A DNA stretch of 42,138 nucleotides from Streptomyces sp. AcH 505. GTDB lineage: Bacteria > Actinomycetota > Actinomycetes > Streptomycetales > Streptomycetaceae. The position numbers and the translations under genes were made by a program. The stretch lies in assembly GCF_000818175.1 (NCBI RefSeq), contig NZ_JTIY01000001.1, positions 5,716,362 through 5,758,499 on the forward strand, given 5' to 3'. The notes beneath the pieces were generated by a model. The model was given only the letters and a program-made list of their open reading frames with translations. It made no database searches and was not told where the DNA came from. Within the stretch, counting starts at the first letter, position 1; each line of letters begins with the position of its first letter. Of the stretch, positions 16,045-25,256 are shown piece after piece.

Positions 16045-16461
16045 GACGGTCGCCAGCGAGACCTCGGTGGACTTGATGAGCGCCACCACCGTCGATCCGG
16101 TGACGAGCCCCAGATCGGTCACGGCCTCCTCCGTGACGGCCGAGGTGAGTTCGCCGCCGGGCACGGTGATCTTCACACTGGCCATGGCGTCGCCCGCCTT
16201 GATGCCGGTGACCGTGCCGGGCAGCTGGTTGCGGATGCTGACGCCCTCCACCACCCCGGTCGCCAGTGCCACCTCCGTCGACTTGACCAGGGCGTTGACG
16301 GCCGTGCCCGCGGCGATGCCCAACTCCCGTACCGCCTCCAGGGTGATCGCCGCCGTGATCTCCTGTCCGCCGGTCAGCCGGATCTTGACGGCCGCCATGA
16401 CCTCGCCGGGGGTGACGGAGCTGACGGTGCCGGCGAGCTGGTTACGGATGCTCAGATTCAT
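16042..16461 (-). CDS. Tandem TOBE/Mop molybdate-binding protein
   Basis: 139 residues made of two Mop (TOBE-type) domains, about residues 2-68 and 73-138. Each repeats the same plan: SIRNQL.GTV near the start, VK(I)..GG in the middle and KSTEV(A/S)LAT at the end. Such di-Mop proteins bind molybdate or tungstate in oligomers and store or buffer it in the cytoplasm. No ModABC transporter gene is nearby, but a molybdopterin oxidoreductase lies 1.7 kb away, so a shared need for molybdenum is plausible. The start ATG at 16461 has GAGGCG about ten bases upstream. It is transcribed toward the lipoprotein gene and divergent from FUSC. Confidence 0.88.
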   Translation of the reverse strand: MNLSIRNQLAGTVSSVTPGEVMAAVKIRLTGGQEITAAITLEAVRELGIAAGTAVNALVKSTEVALATGVVEGVSIRNQLPGTVTGIKAGDAMASVKITVPGGELTSAVTEEAVTDLGLVTGSTVVALIKSTEVSLATV

Positions 16462-16599
16462 CGGGTGGCGCCTCGCAGTCGGAGAAGCGGGTGGGGGGAA
16501 TGTCAGTATTTCACCCGGTGGGCCGGAAGCGCCGTAACCACCCGTGCCATGCTGGGGCTGTCCGGATCATGGCAGGAGTGAGGAGCGTACGGCAGCGCG

Positions 16600-18891
16600 A
16601 TGGCAGCGAAACGGCGGAAGAGGACCGGCACCTGGGACCGCTTCGTGGCATCGGACCCCGGACTCCTGCGGCTGATGGCCGGGCTGCGCACGGTCGGCGC
16701 GATCGCACTCACGCTGCTGATCCTCGCGCTGATGCACACCCCGGTCCCGCATCTGGTGGCCGGCGCCATGGCCGCCATGGTCTCCACCTTCGCCATCCGG
16801 GAGAAGACGGTCAGGGGCCAGGCCGTCACCCTCGCCTGCGCCCTGCCCGTCGCCGTCGCCGCGATGTCCCTGGGCGCGCTGCTCAACACCCGGGTCGTCG
16901 CGGGGGACGCGTTCTTCATCCTGCTGATCTTCGGCGCCGTCTACTCCCGGCGGTTCGGCGACCGGGGCACCGCGCTCGGTCTGATCGGCTTCCAGATCTA
17001 CTTCGTCTCGCTGTTCGTGCAGGCCACCGTCGGCAGCCTGGCCCAGCTCGCCCTGACGCTGCTCATCGCCTTCGTGTGCAGCGCGATCGTCCGGTTCGCC
17101 GTCGTGCCCGAGACCCCCGAACGCACCCTGCGCCGGCTGCGCCAGGCGTTCCGGGCGCGGCTCGCCCAGCTGACCGCGACCCAGGTCGAACTGCTGGACG
17201 CCGCACCCGACCAGCTGGACAAGGTCCTCGACGAGCTGCGGCGGCGCACGGCCCGGCTGCACGACGCGGCCCTGATGATCCAGGGCAGGCTCGACGACGG
17301 GACCCGCGACGCCACGACCGCCGCACTGGTGCAGCGCCGCGTCGCCGACGCCGAGATCGCCGCCGAACGGCTCGGCATGCTGCTGCTCAACTCCCGCAGC
17401 ACCAACGGCGCCGACACCCTCACCATGCACCTGCCGCACGCGCCTCTGCCGCTCCAGGCCCCCTGGGCGCGGATCGGCAGGGACAAGGACGACCACACGC
17501 AGGACGACGAGGCCACCGTCCTGCTGCGCAGGGACCTCAACGCGCTGCACCTGCTGGTCAGCAGACTGGCCCCGGCCGACCGGGGCACTGCCCTGGTCCA
17601 TGTGCGCAACCGGCTGCTCGGCTACCGGGAGAGCGAGAACCTGCCGCAGGCCCCGGCCGCCGTGCAGGACGTCTTCCGCGCGCTGGGCGAGGCGGCGCGC
17701 GCCGTACTCGGACTGCGCCTCGCCCTCGACGGCCCGCAGGACGAGTCCGACGACTCGCCCGAGACCGTCCGCTCACGCGAGGAGTTCGAGGCGGAGGACC
17801 TGGCGATCGTCGAACCCGAGGAGACCGAGGAGCAGCGCACCGGGCTGCAACGGCGCACCACCCGGGCCGCTTTCCAGGTCTCGGTCGGCTCCATGCTGGC
17901 CATCGTGGGCGGTGAGTTCCTGTCCAGCCAGCGCTGGTACTGGGCGGTGCTGACCTGCTGGGTGGTCTTCCTCAACACCGCGTCCACCGGTGAGATCCTG
18001 GTCAAGGGCTACCGCAGGGTGCTCGGCACCGTCTTCGGTGTCGTCGCGGGTGTCGGACTCGCGGGTCTCGTCGGCAACAACACCTGGCTGGCGTTCTTCC
18101 TGGTGCTGCTCTTCATCTTCGGGATGTTCTTCACCGCGCCGCTGTCGTACGCGCTGATGTCCTTCTTCGTCACGGCGATGCTCGGGCTGCTCTACACCCT
18201 CCTCAACACCTACAGCCTCTCCGTGCTCGTGCTGCGGATCGAGGAGACGGCGCTCGGCGCCGCCTGCGGGATCATCGCGGCCGTACTGGTGCTCCCGGTC
18301 CGCACCGACCTGCGCACCGACGAGCAACTGCGCGAGGTGCTGGGCCGGTTGCGGGACGTCGCCGCCGCGGCCGTGGCGCAGCTCAGCGGCGGTCCCGCGG
18401 TCGATCTGCTGGACATGGCACGCGAGTTGGACACCGCGCTGGACGATCTGCGCCGCTCCACCCAGCCGTTGACGCATCCGATCACCCCGCTGCGGGTGCG
18501 CCGGCAGACGGCGCGCTATCTGGTGGCGCTGCTGGAGACCTGCGCGTACCACGCCCGTTCGCTGGCGGCCACCGCCGAGCTGGTGCCGTACAGCAAGAGC
18601 GTCGCCGCCGACCCGCGGCTGGAGCGGGCCGGCCGCCGTATCGCGCACAACATCGACGTGACGATCGCGTACGTACGGGACGACGACGCCGAGGCCGCCG
18701 TCGGCAAGGTCGAGTCCGGGCCCAGCATCGCCGCGATGCTGGAGGACGGCGCCGCTCCCGCCCTGCGCTCGGGCACCGTCACCTACCGGGTGCTGCGCCA
18801 CCTGCAACGCCTCGACGAAGGCGTGGTCGCCGTCGCCCGCACCCTCGACGTGCCGGTGGCCGGACGCGAAGAGCGCAAGACCGCCGCCTGA
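16600..18891 (+). CDS. FUSC-family membrane exporter
   Basis: 763 residues with the duplicated FUSC layout. The first block of about six membrane helices lies at ~25-165. A long hydrophilic, partly coiled-coil domain at ~170-425 includes Arg/Leu-rich helices and a Glu/Asp-rich segment (EPEETEEQRTGLQRRTTR). A second block of about six helices lies at ~430-565, then a cytoplasmic helical tail. FUSC proteins include aromatic-acid and fusaric-acid efflux systems; the partner periplasmic subunit of Gram-negatives is not expected here. The start ATG at 16600 has GAGTGAGGAG upstream. It appears monocistronic. Substrate cannot be told from sequence. Confidence 0.87.
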   Translation: MAAKRRKRTGTWDRFVASDPGLLRLMAGLRTVGAIALTLLILALMHTPVPHLVAGAMAAMVSTFAIREKTVRGQAVTLACALPVAVAAMSLGALLNTRVVAGDAFFILLIFGAVYSRRFGDRGTALGLIGFQIYFVSLFVQATVGSLAQLALTLLIAFVCSAIVRFAVVPETPERTLRRLRQAFRARLAQLTATQVELLDAAPDQLDKVLDELRRRTARLHDAALMIQGRLDDGTRDATTAALVQRRVADAEIAAERLGMLLLNSRSTNGADTLTMHLPHAPLPLQAPWARIGRDKDDHTQDDEATVLLRRDLNALHLLVSRLAPADRGTALVHVRNRLLGYRESENLPQAPAAVQDVFRALGEAARAVLGLRLALDGPQDESDDSPETVRSREEFEAEDLAIVEPEETEEQRTGLQRRTTRAAFQVSVGSMLAIVGGEFLSSQRWYWAVLTCWVVFLNTASTGEILVKGYRRVLGTVFGVVAGVGLAGLVGNNTWLAFFLVLLFIFGMFFTAPLSYALMSFFVTAMLGLLYTLLNTYSLSVLVLRIEETALGAACGIIAAVLVLPVRTDLRTDEQLREVLGRLRDVAAAAVAQLSGGPAVDLLDMARELDTALDDLRRSTQPLTHPITPLRVRRQTARYLVALLETCAYHARSLAATAELVPYSKSVAADPRLERAGRRIAHNIDVTIAYVRDDDAEAAVGKVESGPSIAAMLEDGAAPALRSGTVTYRVLRHLQRLDEGVVAVARTLDVPVAGREERKTAA

Positions 18892-18912
18892 CTCCGGTGC
18901 CGGGACCCCCAG

Positions 18913-18951
18913 TTGCGGAAAGTTTGCCATCGAAGCAGGCAGTTTCCGCAA
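18913..18951. promoter_or_regulatory. Inverted repeat upstream of the beta-helix glycosidase gene
   Basis: TTGCGGAAA (18913-18921) and its exact reverse complement TTTCCGCAA (18943-18951) are separated by 21 bases. The symmetry continues inward as TGCC and GGCA with a two-base offset. The GGAAA/TTTCC half-sites resemble motifs found before secreted glycosidase genes in Streptomyces, so a sugar-responsive repressor or activator may bind here, about 60 bases upstream of the promoter elements. The region 18892-19113 is also noticeably richer in A and T than its surroundings. Confidence 0.5.
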
Positions 18952-19009
18952 GAAATTGATGGGCCGTCGCAGCAATACGCCAGGGCGACGAAAATATCTG
19001 TTCGGAACC

Positions 19010-19038
19010 TTGTGGAACGAGGTGGGGGGTCCTAATGT
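19010..19038 (+). promoter_or_regulatory. Sigma-70-like promoter of the beta-helix glycosidase gene
   Basis: TTGTGG (19010-19015) and TAATGT (19033-19038) are separated by 17 bases, close to the HrdB consensus. Transcription would start near 19045, giving a leader of about 70 bases before the ATG at 19114. Confidence 0.6.
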
Positions 19039-19113
19039 CACCTCACCCTCCGGCGCCCGTTTCGCCGCGAGTGTCGCAGTCGTTCACCGTTCCGACAGAA
19101 ACGAGAGCATCCG

Positions 19114-21171
19114 ATGTCACGGAGCATCAGAAGAGCCGCCGAGCGGCCCGGCAGACCGCTGCGAAGAGCGGTGGCGGTGGCCGCCGCGCTGACCACGGCC
19201 ACCCTCGGTCTCGGGGTGCTGTCCGGCGGTTCCGCCGTCGCGGGCAGCGCCGCCGCCGGGCCGGTGGTGACCCGCGCGGCGCTCGATCCCTCGCTCGTCG
19301 CGGGGCGCGGCGCCGATGTGCCCTTCGCCGAGCAGGAGGCGGAGAACGCGGTGACGAACGGCTCGCTCGTCGGACCCGGCCGCACCGCCTACACCCTGCC
19401 CGCCGAGGCGTCCGGGCGTAAGGCGGTCAAGCTGACGCCCGGTCAGTACGTCGAGTTCACGCTGCCGAGCACGGCCAACGCGATCACCGTGCGCTACAGC
19501 ATCCCGGACGCTCCGAACGGCGGCGGCATCACGGCGCCGCTCGATGTCACGGTGAACGGCAAGAACAAGTCCACCATGACGCTCACCTCGCAGTACGCGT
19601 GGCTGTACAACCAGTACTCGTTCTCCAACGACCCCAACGCCGGGCTGCTGCACCCCGATCAGTGGATCACCGAGTGCGCCTGCGTGCCCGCCGAGACGAC
19701 ACCCACCCCGACGGTCGAGAAGCCGTTCCGGCCGAACCACTTCTACGACGAGCAGCGTCTGCTGCTCGGCAGGACCTACCGCGCGGGGGACAAGGTGCGG
19801 CTCGCCGTGCCCGCCGGGAGCAAGGCGTCCTCGACCGTCGTCGACCTGCTCGACTCGCAGCTCGTCGGGGCCCCGCACGTGCGGCTCCTGGCGGCCAACG
19901 TGCTCGCGTTCGGCGCCGATCCGCTCGGCAGGCGCGACTCGGCCGACGCGATCGACAAGGCCGTCGCCTTCGCCAGGCGCAGCCACCTCAAGGTCTACAT
20001 CCCGCCGGGCGTCTATCAGGTGAACCGGCACATCGTCGTGGACGACGTGACGATCGAGGGCGCGGGCAGCTGGTACACCGTCATCAAGGGCCGCCAGGTC
20101 ACCCTCGCCACCCCGGCCCCCGACGGCTCGACCCACACCGGGGTCGGTTTCTACGGCAAGGACGCGGCGGCGGGCGGCAGCAGGAATGTCCACCTGTCCG
20201 GCTTCGCCATCGAGGGCGACGTACGCGAGCGCATCGACACCGACCAGGTGAACGGCATCGGCGGCGCGCTGAGCGACTCGACGATCGACGGGCTCTACAT
20301 CCACCACACCAAGGTCGGCATGTGGTTCGACGGCCCGATGAAGAATCTGAGGATCACCAACAACGTGATCACCGACCAGATCGCCGACGGCCTCAACTTC
20401 CACACCGGCGTGACCGATTCGGTGGTGTCCGACAACTTCGTCCGTAACTCCGGCGACGACGGCCTCGCGATGTGGTCGGAGAAGACGGCGAACGCGCGCA
20501 ACACGTTCAGCCACAACACCGTCCAGACTCCGGTGCTCGCCAACGGCATCGCGATCTACGGCGGCACCGACAACACCGTCTCCGGCAACCTGATCGCCGA
20601 CCCGATCCGGGAGGGCAGCGCGATCCAGGTCGGCTCCCGGTTCGGCGCCGAGGCGTTCACCGGCCACCTGTGGATCACGGACAACACCACGGTGCGGGCA
20701 GGCACGTTCGAGCTGAACTGGAACATCGGGCTCGGCGCCATCTGGTTCTACGCGCTGGAGAAGAACATCGACGCCGACATCCAGGTCGTCGGTGACCACT
20801 TCCTCGACAACACCTACAACGCGATCATGCTGGTCAGCGACTTCCCGGTGAAGGATCTGTACTCGATCACCAACGTCCACTTCAAGGACATCAAGGTCGA
20901 CGGCACCGGCACCTCCGTGGTCAGCGCCCGGGTCGCGGGCGGCGCGTCCTTCGAGAACGTGGACGCCCGCAACGTCGGCGCCGTCGGCGTCAACAACTGC
21001 GGATCGTTCCACTTCACGCCGGCGGGCTCGGAGTTCGGGCTCACCGACCTCGGCGGCAACGACGGGGGCGGCACCACAGGCCCCTGGTTCGCCGCGTGGG
21101 AACTGCCGAACACCATCACCTGCGACGACCGCCCGCCGGTCGTCGCGCCACCGGCGCCCACCGCCTGGTGA
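19114..21171 (+). CDS. Secreted right-handed beta-helix glycosidase (GH87/GH55-like)
   Basis: 685 residues. A Tat/Sec-type signal peptide is seen (SIRRAAERPGRPLRRA then a hydrophobic core ending near SAVAG). Residues ~65-260 look like a carbohydrate-binding module of the CBM35/CBM6 type (EQEAENA near 70, ligand-like YTLPAEASGRKAVKL). From ~270 on there is a right-handed parallel beta-helix, beginning FGADPLGRRDSADAIDKAV and continuing with Asn-rich turns (TNNVITDQIADGLNFHTG). The acidic cluster NSGDDGLAMW is a candidate active site. This layout is that of mycodextranase (alpha-1,3-glucanase, GH87) or GH55 enzymes; I favour GH87-like. It has its own promoter and operator-like repeat and ends at a strong terminator. 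Confidence 0.8.
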   Translation: MSRSIRRAAERPGRPLRRAVAVAAALTTATLGLGVLSGGSAVAGSAAAGPVVTRAALDPSLVAGRGADVPFAEQEAENAVTNGSLVGPGRTAYTLPAEASGRKAVKLTPGQYVEFTLPSTANAITVRYSIPDAPNGGGITAPLDVTVNGKNKSTMTLTSQYAWLYNQYSFSNDPNAGLLHPDQWITECACVPAETTPTPTVEKPFRPNHFYDEQRLLLGRTYRAGDKVRLAVPAGSKASSTVVDLLDSQLVGAPHVRLLAANVLAFGADPLGRRDSADAIDKAVAFARRSHLKVYIPPGVYQVNRHIVVDDVTIEGAGSWYTVIKGRQVTLATPAPDGSTHTGVGFYGKDAAAGGSRNVHLSGFAIEGDVRERIDTDQVNGIGGALSDSTIDGLYIHHTKVGMWFDGPMKNLRITNNVITDQIADGLNFHTGVTDSVVSDNFVRNSGDDGLAMWSEKTANARNTFSHNTVQTPVLANGIAIYGGTDNTVSGNLIADPIREGSAIQVGSRFGAEAFTGHLWITDNTTVRAGTFELNWNIGLGAIWFYALEKNIDADIQVVGDHFLDNTYNAIMLVSDFPVKDLYSITNVHFKDIKVDGTGTSVVSARVAGGASFENVDARNVGAVGVNNCGSFHFTPAGSEFGLTDLGGNDGGGTTGPWFAAWELPNTITCDDRPPVVAPPAPTAW

Positions 21172-21175
21172 CAAC

Positions 21176-21219
21176 AGGCCGGCCGGCTGCCCGTACGATC
21201 ACGGGCAGCCGGCCGGCCT
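21176..21219. terminator. Bidirectional terminator between the glycosidase gene and pgm
   Basis: A perfect 19-bp stem: AGGCCGGCCGGCTGCCCGT (21176-21194), loop ACGATC, and the exact reverse complement (21201-21219). It sits between convergent stop codons and can serve both transcripts. Confidence 0.9.
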
Positions 21220-21236
21220 TCGTGCCGTCCTGTACG

Positions 21237-22877
21237 TCAGCCGCCGAGCGCCGCAGCGACGACCGCCTTCGCCTCCTCCTGGACCCTGGCCAGATGGTCC
21301 GGGCCCTGGAAGGACTCGGCGTAGACCTTGTAGACGTCCTCGGTGCCCGAGGGGCGGGCGGCGAACCACGCGCTGTCCGTCGTCACCTTGATCCCGCCGA
21401 TCGCCGCGCCGTTGCCCGGCGCCTCCGTCAGCACAGCCGTGACCGGCTCACCCGCGAGGGTGTCGGCCGTGACCTGCTCGGGCGAGAGCTTGGCCAGGAC
21501 GGCCTTCTCCTCGCGGGTGGCGGGCGCGTCGATCCTGGCGTACGCGGGCTCGCCGAACCGGCCGGTCAGCTCCGCGTAGTGCTCGGACGGCGTCTTGCCG
21601 GTGACGGCCAGGATCTCCGAGGCGAGCAGCGCCAGGATGATGCCGTCCTTGTCGGTGGTCCACACCGACCCGTCCCTGCGCAGGAACGACGCCCCCGCCG
21701 ACTCCTCGCCGCCGAAGCCGAGCGAGCCGTCCACCAGTCCGTCCACGAACCACTTGAAGCCGACGGGCACTTCGACCAGCCGTCGGCCCAGATCGCCCGC
21801 GACCCGGTCGATCATCCCCGACGACACCAGCGTCTTGCCGATCCCGGCGCCGGCCGGCCACTGCTCGCGGTGCGCGTAGAGATAGCCGATGGCGGTGGCC
21901 AGATAGTGGTTGGGGTTCATCAGCCCGCCGTCCGGCGTGACGATGCCGTGCCGGTCGGCGTCCGCGTCGTTGCCGGTGGCGATCTGGTACTGGTCCCGCT
22001 TGTCGATCAGCGAGGCCATCGCGTACGGCGACGAGCAGTCCATCCGGATCTTGCCGTCCCAGTCCAGCGTCATGAACCGCCAGGTCGGATCGGCCAGCGG
22101 ATTGACCACCGTCAGATCGAGCCGGTGCTCCTCGGCGATCCGTCCCCAGTACCCGACGGACGCGCCGCCCAGCGGGTCGGCGCCGATCCGGATGCCGGCG
22201 GCGCGTACCGCCTCCAGGTCCAGCACGTTCGGCAGATCGGCCACATAGGCGCCGAGGAAGTCGTGGCGCCCGGTGGTGGGCGCAGCCAGGGCCCTGGTGT
22301 ACGGCACCCGCCGTACGTCCTTCAGACCGCCCGCGATGATCTCGTTGGCCCGGTCCTGGATCCAGCCGGTCGCCTCCGACCCGGCGGGGCCGCCGCTCGG
22401 CGGGTTGTACTTGAACCCCCCGTCGCCCGGCGGGTTGTGCGACGGCGTCACCACCACACCGTCAGCGAACCCCGACGTACGGCCCCGGTTGTGGGTGAGG
22501 ATCGCGAGCGACACCGCGGGGGTGGGGGTGTACCCGTCGGCGGCGTCGATCAGCACCGTCACCTCGTTCGCCGCGAACACCTCGACGGCCGTGACCTTGG
22601 CCGGCTCGGACAGCGCGTGGGTGTCGGCGCCGAGGAAGAGCGGCCCGTCGGTGCCCTGGCCGGCCCGGTACTCACAGATCGCCTGGCTGGTGGCGGCGAT
22701 GTGGTCCTCGTTGAACGCGGTGTTCAGCGACGACCCGCGGTGGCCCGACGTGCCGAACGCCACCCGCTGCCCCGGGTCGTCCAGATCGGGGTGCAGCGCG
22801 TAGTACGCGGTCACCAGCCGTGCGATATCGGTGAGATCCCCCGGCTCGGCCGGCCGGCCCGCTCGCTCATGCGGCAT
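21237..22877 (-). CDS. pgm: Phosphoglucomutase (alpha-D-glucose phosphate-specific)
   Basis: 546 residues, the usual length. It interconverts glucose 1-phosphate and glucose 6-phosphate, feeding glycogen, trehalose and nucleotide-sugar synthesis. The N-terminal TSGHRGSS is at residues 43-50, the catalytic phosphoserine loop is [11 protein letters not shown], the metal loop is [11 protein letters not shown], the sugar-binding loop is [10 protein letters not shown], and the phosphate-binding [10 protein letters not shown] lies near the C-terminus. The start ATG at 22877 has GGAGGAG eight bases upstream. It converges on the secreted glycosidase gene, from which it is separated by a 19-bp terminator. 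A 109-base gap separates it from the unknown gene transcribed in the same direction upstream. Confidence 0.96.
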   Translation of the reverse strand: MPHERAGRPAEPGDLTDIARLVTAYYALHPDLDDPGQRVAFGTSGHRGSSLNTAFNEDHIAATSQAICEYRAGQGTDGPLFLGADTHALSEPAKVTAVEVFAANEVTVLIDAADGYTPTPAVSLAILTHNRGRTSGFADGVVVTPSHNPPGDGGFKYNPPSGGPAGSEATGWIQDRANEIIAGGLKDVRRVPYTRALAAPTTGRHDFLGAYVADLPNVLDLEAVRAAGIRIGADPLGGASVGYWGRIAEEHRLDLTVVNPLADPTWRFMTLDWDGKIRMDCSSPYAMASLIDKRDQYQIATGNDADADRHGIVTPDGGLMNPNHYLATAIGYLYAHREQWPAGAGIGKTLVSSGMIDRVAGDLGRRLVEVPVGFKWFVDGLVDGSLGFGGEESAGASFLRRDGSVWTTDKDGIILALLASEILAVTGKTPSEHYAELTGRFGEPAYARIDAPATREEKAVLAKLSPEQVTADTLAGEPVTAVLTEAPGNGAAIGGIKVTTDSAWFAARPSGTEDVYKVYAESFQGPDHLARVQEEAKAVVAAALGG

Positions 22878-22986
22878 CTGCCCACTCCTCCAGATCGTTT
22901 GCTCGTGCGCTCATCTTCCCCGGGACGGCGCTGTCCCACTGCCAGGCATGCCCGGAGAAGGACAGGACATCCGCGTTCGCGCGTGA

Positions 22987-25254
22987 TCAGTACGTGAGCA
23001 GCCCCCTCCGCATCCAGTGCCGCTCCTCGCTCCAGCCCAGGAACTGCCGGGCCCGGCCGCCGTCCGCCGTGCCGTCAGGGCCGAAGGCGACCCCCTCCAT
23101 CACCACCAGCCACAGCCCGTGCGCGACGGGGTCGAGCGACGTCCGGACCTGTCCGGGCTGCTGCGCCGTCTCCGCCAGGATGTGGTCGACGAGCGCCGCC
23201 TGCCCCTCACTCGTGCACTGCGACAGCTGGAACACCGTCTGCCGCCAGGCGTACGCCGCGTCCTTGATCGTCGCCAGTGGCCGCGCCTGCTGATGTGCCA
23301 GGGCGACCAGCCGGATCACGGAGCGGAAGGACCGGCGCGCGAGATCGTCCCAGCCGGGGCTGGGCACAGCGCCGACGGGACCCGCGAGGGTGGCCAGATT
23401 GTGCGTGGTGAGGATCTGCGCCTGCTCGATCACCATCCCGTTGGCGGCGACCGACCGGCCCGTACGGATCCGCGCGCGTTCGTGACACAGCTTCGCGAAC
23501 CCGGGCACGTCGTCCGCCGCGAGGCGCCGGTAGTCGATGCCGTAGTAGCGCTCGTAGACCGAGCCGGCGAGCAGTTCGCCCGCGACGCACGCCGCCGCGA
23601 GGAACTTCGGCGAGAAGGTCCCCATGAAGATGTCCGCGGCCAGCTCCTCCACGAACGGCTCGGTCATCCCGGCACCACGGGCCAGCGCGGAGAACTCACT
23701 GATCAGCGGATTGGGCAGGATCGTCGCCGGGAAGCCCTGCAGCGTCAGCTCGGCCAGCTCCACCAGCGCCGTACGGGCCGAGTCCGCGGCCCGGCCCGTG
23801 CCCCGGCGCTGCTCAGCTACGGCCCGTACCCAGGGCAGCTCCTCGATCCGCACCTGGTGCGCCAGGTCGACCAGCAGCAGCGAACGCCGGTCGCGGAAGG
23901 CGCGGTACGTCGCCGCCATCAGCCGGCGCAGCGCCGGGTCCGGATAGGCGAGCGACGTCGCGGCGGCGACCAGATGGGGCACCAGCTCGGCCAGCACCTC
24001 GGCGGAGGGCACGACGCCCCGCTCGATGAGCGTGCCGACGGGCGCGCTGAGCGTCGAGGTGACGGTACGGGCGAGGGCGGCCGGGATCGCCGTGCCGGCC
24101 GGGATTCCCGTCAGCTCCTGCTCCTCGTCGCCGACCGGCCCGACGAGCAGGTCGGCCCGCGGTGTCCCGGTGTCCTGCGGAAGCCCGGACATCCGGCGCA
24201 CGACGAGCTGGGCCAGGGCGTGATGGGTGGGCAGCGCGGCGTCGGCCGACTGCCGGGCGCGCAGTTCGCCGTGGTGCGCCGAACCGGGCGCTCCGCGCCG
24301 GGCCACCATCTTCGTCACGGCGGCGCGCAGCAGGCCGAGTCGGCGCGGGTCCAGCTCCTGGCCCGCGACCGTCCGCTCCAGCGCGTCACGCAGGATCGCC
24401 GGATTCTCCTTGGGCCGCAGGTGCTTACGGCACAGGGTGTGTGTCGCGGCCAGCACGCGGTAGCGCTGGAGCAGGCCCTCCGCGTGCCTGCGCCACTCGT
24501 CGTCGGGGGTGTGCGCCAGCACCTCGCCGGCGACGGCGGTCCGCAGCCACAGCGCCAGGAACTCGTCCGCCAGCGGATTCCACACCGTCAGCGCCTCGTT
24601 CATCGTCTCGACGGCGCGGTTGGGCGTGCGCCGCGCGAGGGTGGCCGTGGCCTGCCCGACCGTGGTGCGGTACGCCGTCGTCCCGTCCACGTCGACCGGC
24701 TCGTCGGCGGGCCGGGGGGTGAAGCGCAGCCGGCCGGCGAAGGGTTCCAGGACGTCCAACAGCCGCAGTGCCTCGGCCACTTCGCCGTGCCGCACCAGCC
24801 AGGCGACGGTGAGCAGCGCCGCCTCCTCCGGCACACCCACCGCGTACCGGCCGCTGTCGAGCAGCGCGGTCAGCTCCGCCAGGCCCCGGTCGGAGAGGTG
24901 GTGGGTGAACAGCGCTCCACGGTCGGCGGGGACACCGGCCCGCCGGGCCGCTTCGGTCTCGTACGGGAGCAGCGGGCCGCCCGCGACGGCGGCGCCGGTG
25001 GCGAAGCCGCCCCGTACGACCTCGGGGGTGACCCAGGCGGGCAGACCGGCGACCGGGGTGCGGGAGCCGACGGTCAGTGTGCCGTCGGCCATGCCGCTCA
25101 GCACGGCGCGCCAGCGCTCGACGCGCCGCTCGGCGCGCCGGCGGGTTTCCGGGTCGCCGTCGGTCAGCGCCGTGGTGAAGGCGCCGGCCAGTTGGGCTGT
25201 CGGCCATCCGCCGTGGATGACAGGTGTGGGCTGCGGTTCCTGCTGCTCGTTCAT
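22987..25254 (-). CDS. Large cytoplasmic protein of unknown function
   Basis: 755 residues from the ATG at 25254. I do not recognise a family. The protein has no signal peptide or convincing membrane helix. It is mostly alpha-helical, rich in Arg, Ala and Leu, with repeated helix pairs that recall HEAT/TPR-like solenoids, and has a conserved-looking Cys/His-poor C-terminal half (for example GIDYRRLAADDVPGFAKLCHERARIRTGRS). A GTG at 25296 would add 14 residues but lies inside the anticodon loop of the tRNA-like element that ends two bases before this ATG, so I prefer the ATG. There is no Shine-Dalgarno sequence; the ATG would follow the acceptor stem directly. It is followed by pgm after 109 bases. 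Confidence 0.82.
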   Translation of the reverse strand: MNEQQEPQPTPVIHGGWPTAQLAGAFTTALTDGDPETRRRAERRVERWRAVLSGMADGTLTVGSRTPVAGLPAWVTPEVVRGGFATGAAVAGGPLLPYETEAARRAGVPADRGALFTHHLSDRGLAELTALLDSGRYAVGVPEEAALLTVAWLVRHGEVAEALRLLDVLEPFAGRLRFTPRPADEPVDVDGTTAYRTTVGQATATLARRTPNRAVETMNEALTVWNPLADEFLALWLRTAVAGEVLAHTPDDEWRRHAEGLLQRYRVLAATHTLCRKHLRPKENPAILRDALERTVAGQELDPRRLGLLRAAVTKMVARRGAPGSAHHGELRARQSADAALPTHHALAQLVVRRMSGLPQDTGTPRADLLVGPVGDEEQELTGIPAGTAIPAALARTVTSTLSAPVGTLIERGVVPSAEVLAELVPHLVAAATSLAYPDPALRRLMAATYRAFRDRRSLLLVDLAHQVRIEELPWVRAVAEQRRGTGRAADSARTALVELAELTLQGFPATILPNPLISEFSALARGAGMTEPFVEELAADIFMGTFSPKFLAAACVAGELLAGSVYERYYGIDYRRLAADDVPGFAKLCHERARIRTGRSVAANGMVIEQAQILTTHNLATLAGPVGAVPSPGWDDLARRSFRSVIRLVALAHQQARPLATIKDAAYAWRQTVFQLSQCTSEGQAALVDHILAETAQQPGQVRTSLDPVAHGLWLVVMEGVAFGPDGTADGGRARQFLGWSEERHWMRRGLLTY

Positions 25255-25256
25255 AT

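Noticed and set aside
19117..21174. 685-codon minus-strand frame opposite the beta-helix glycosidase
   Set aside because: It mirrors the real gene codon for codon, is rich in Arg, Asp and Val and has no motif; the plus-strand protein has a signal peptide, promoter and folded domains.
21096..22997. 633-codon plus-strand frame opposite pgm
   Set aside because: pgm has all catalytic motifs; the opposite frame has none and crosses the bidirectional terminator.
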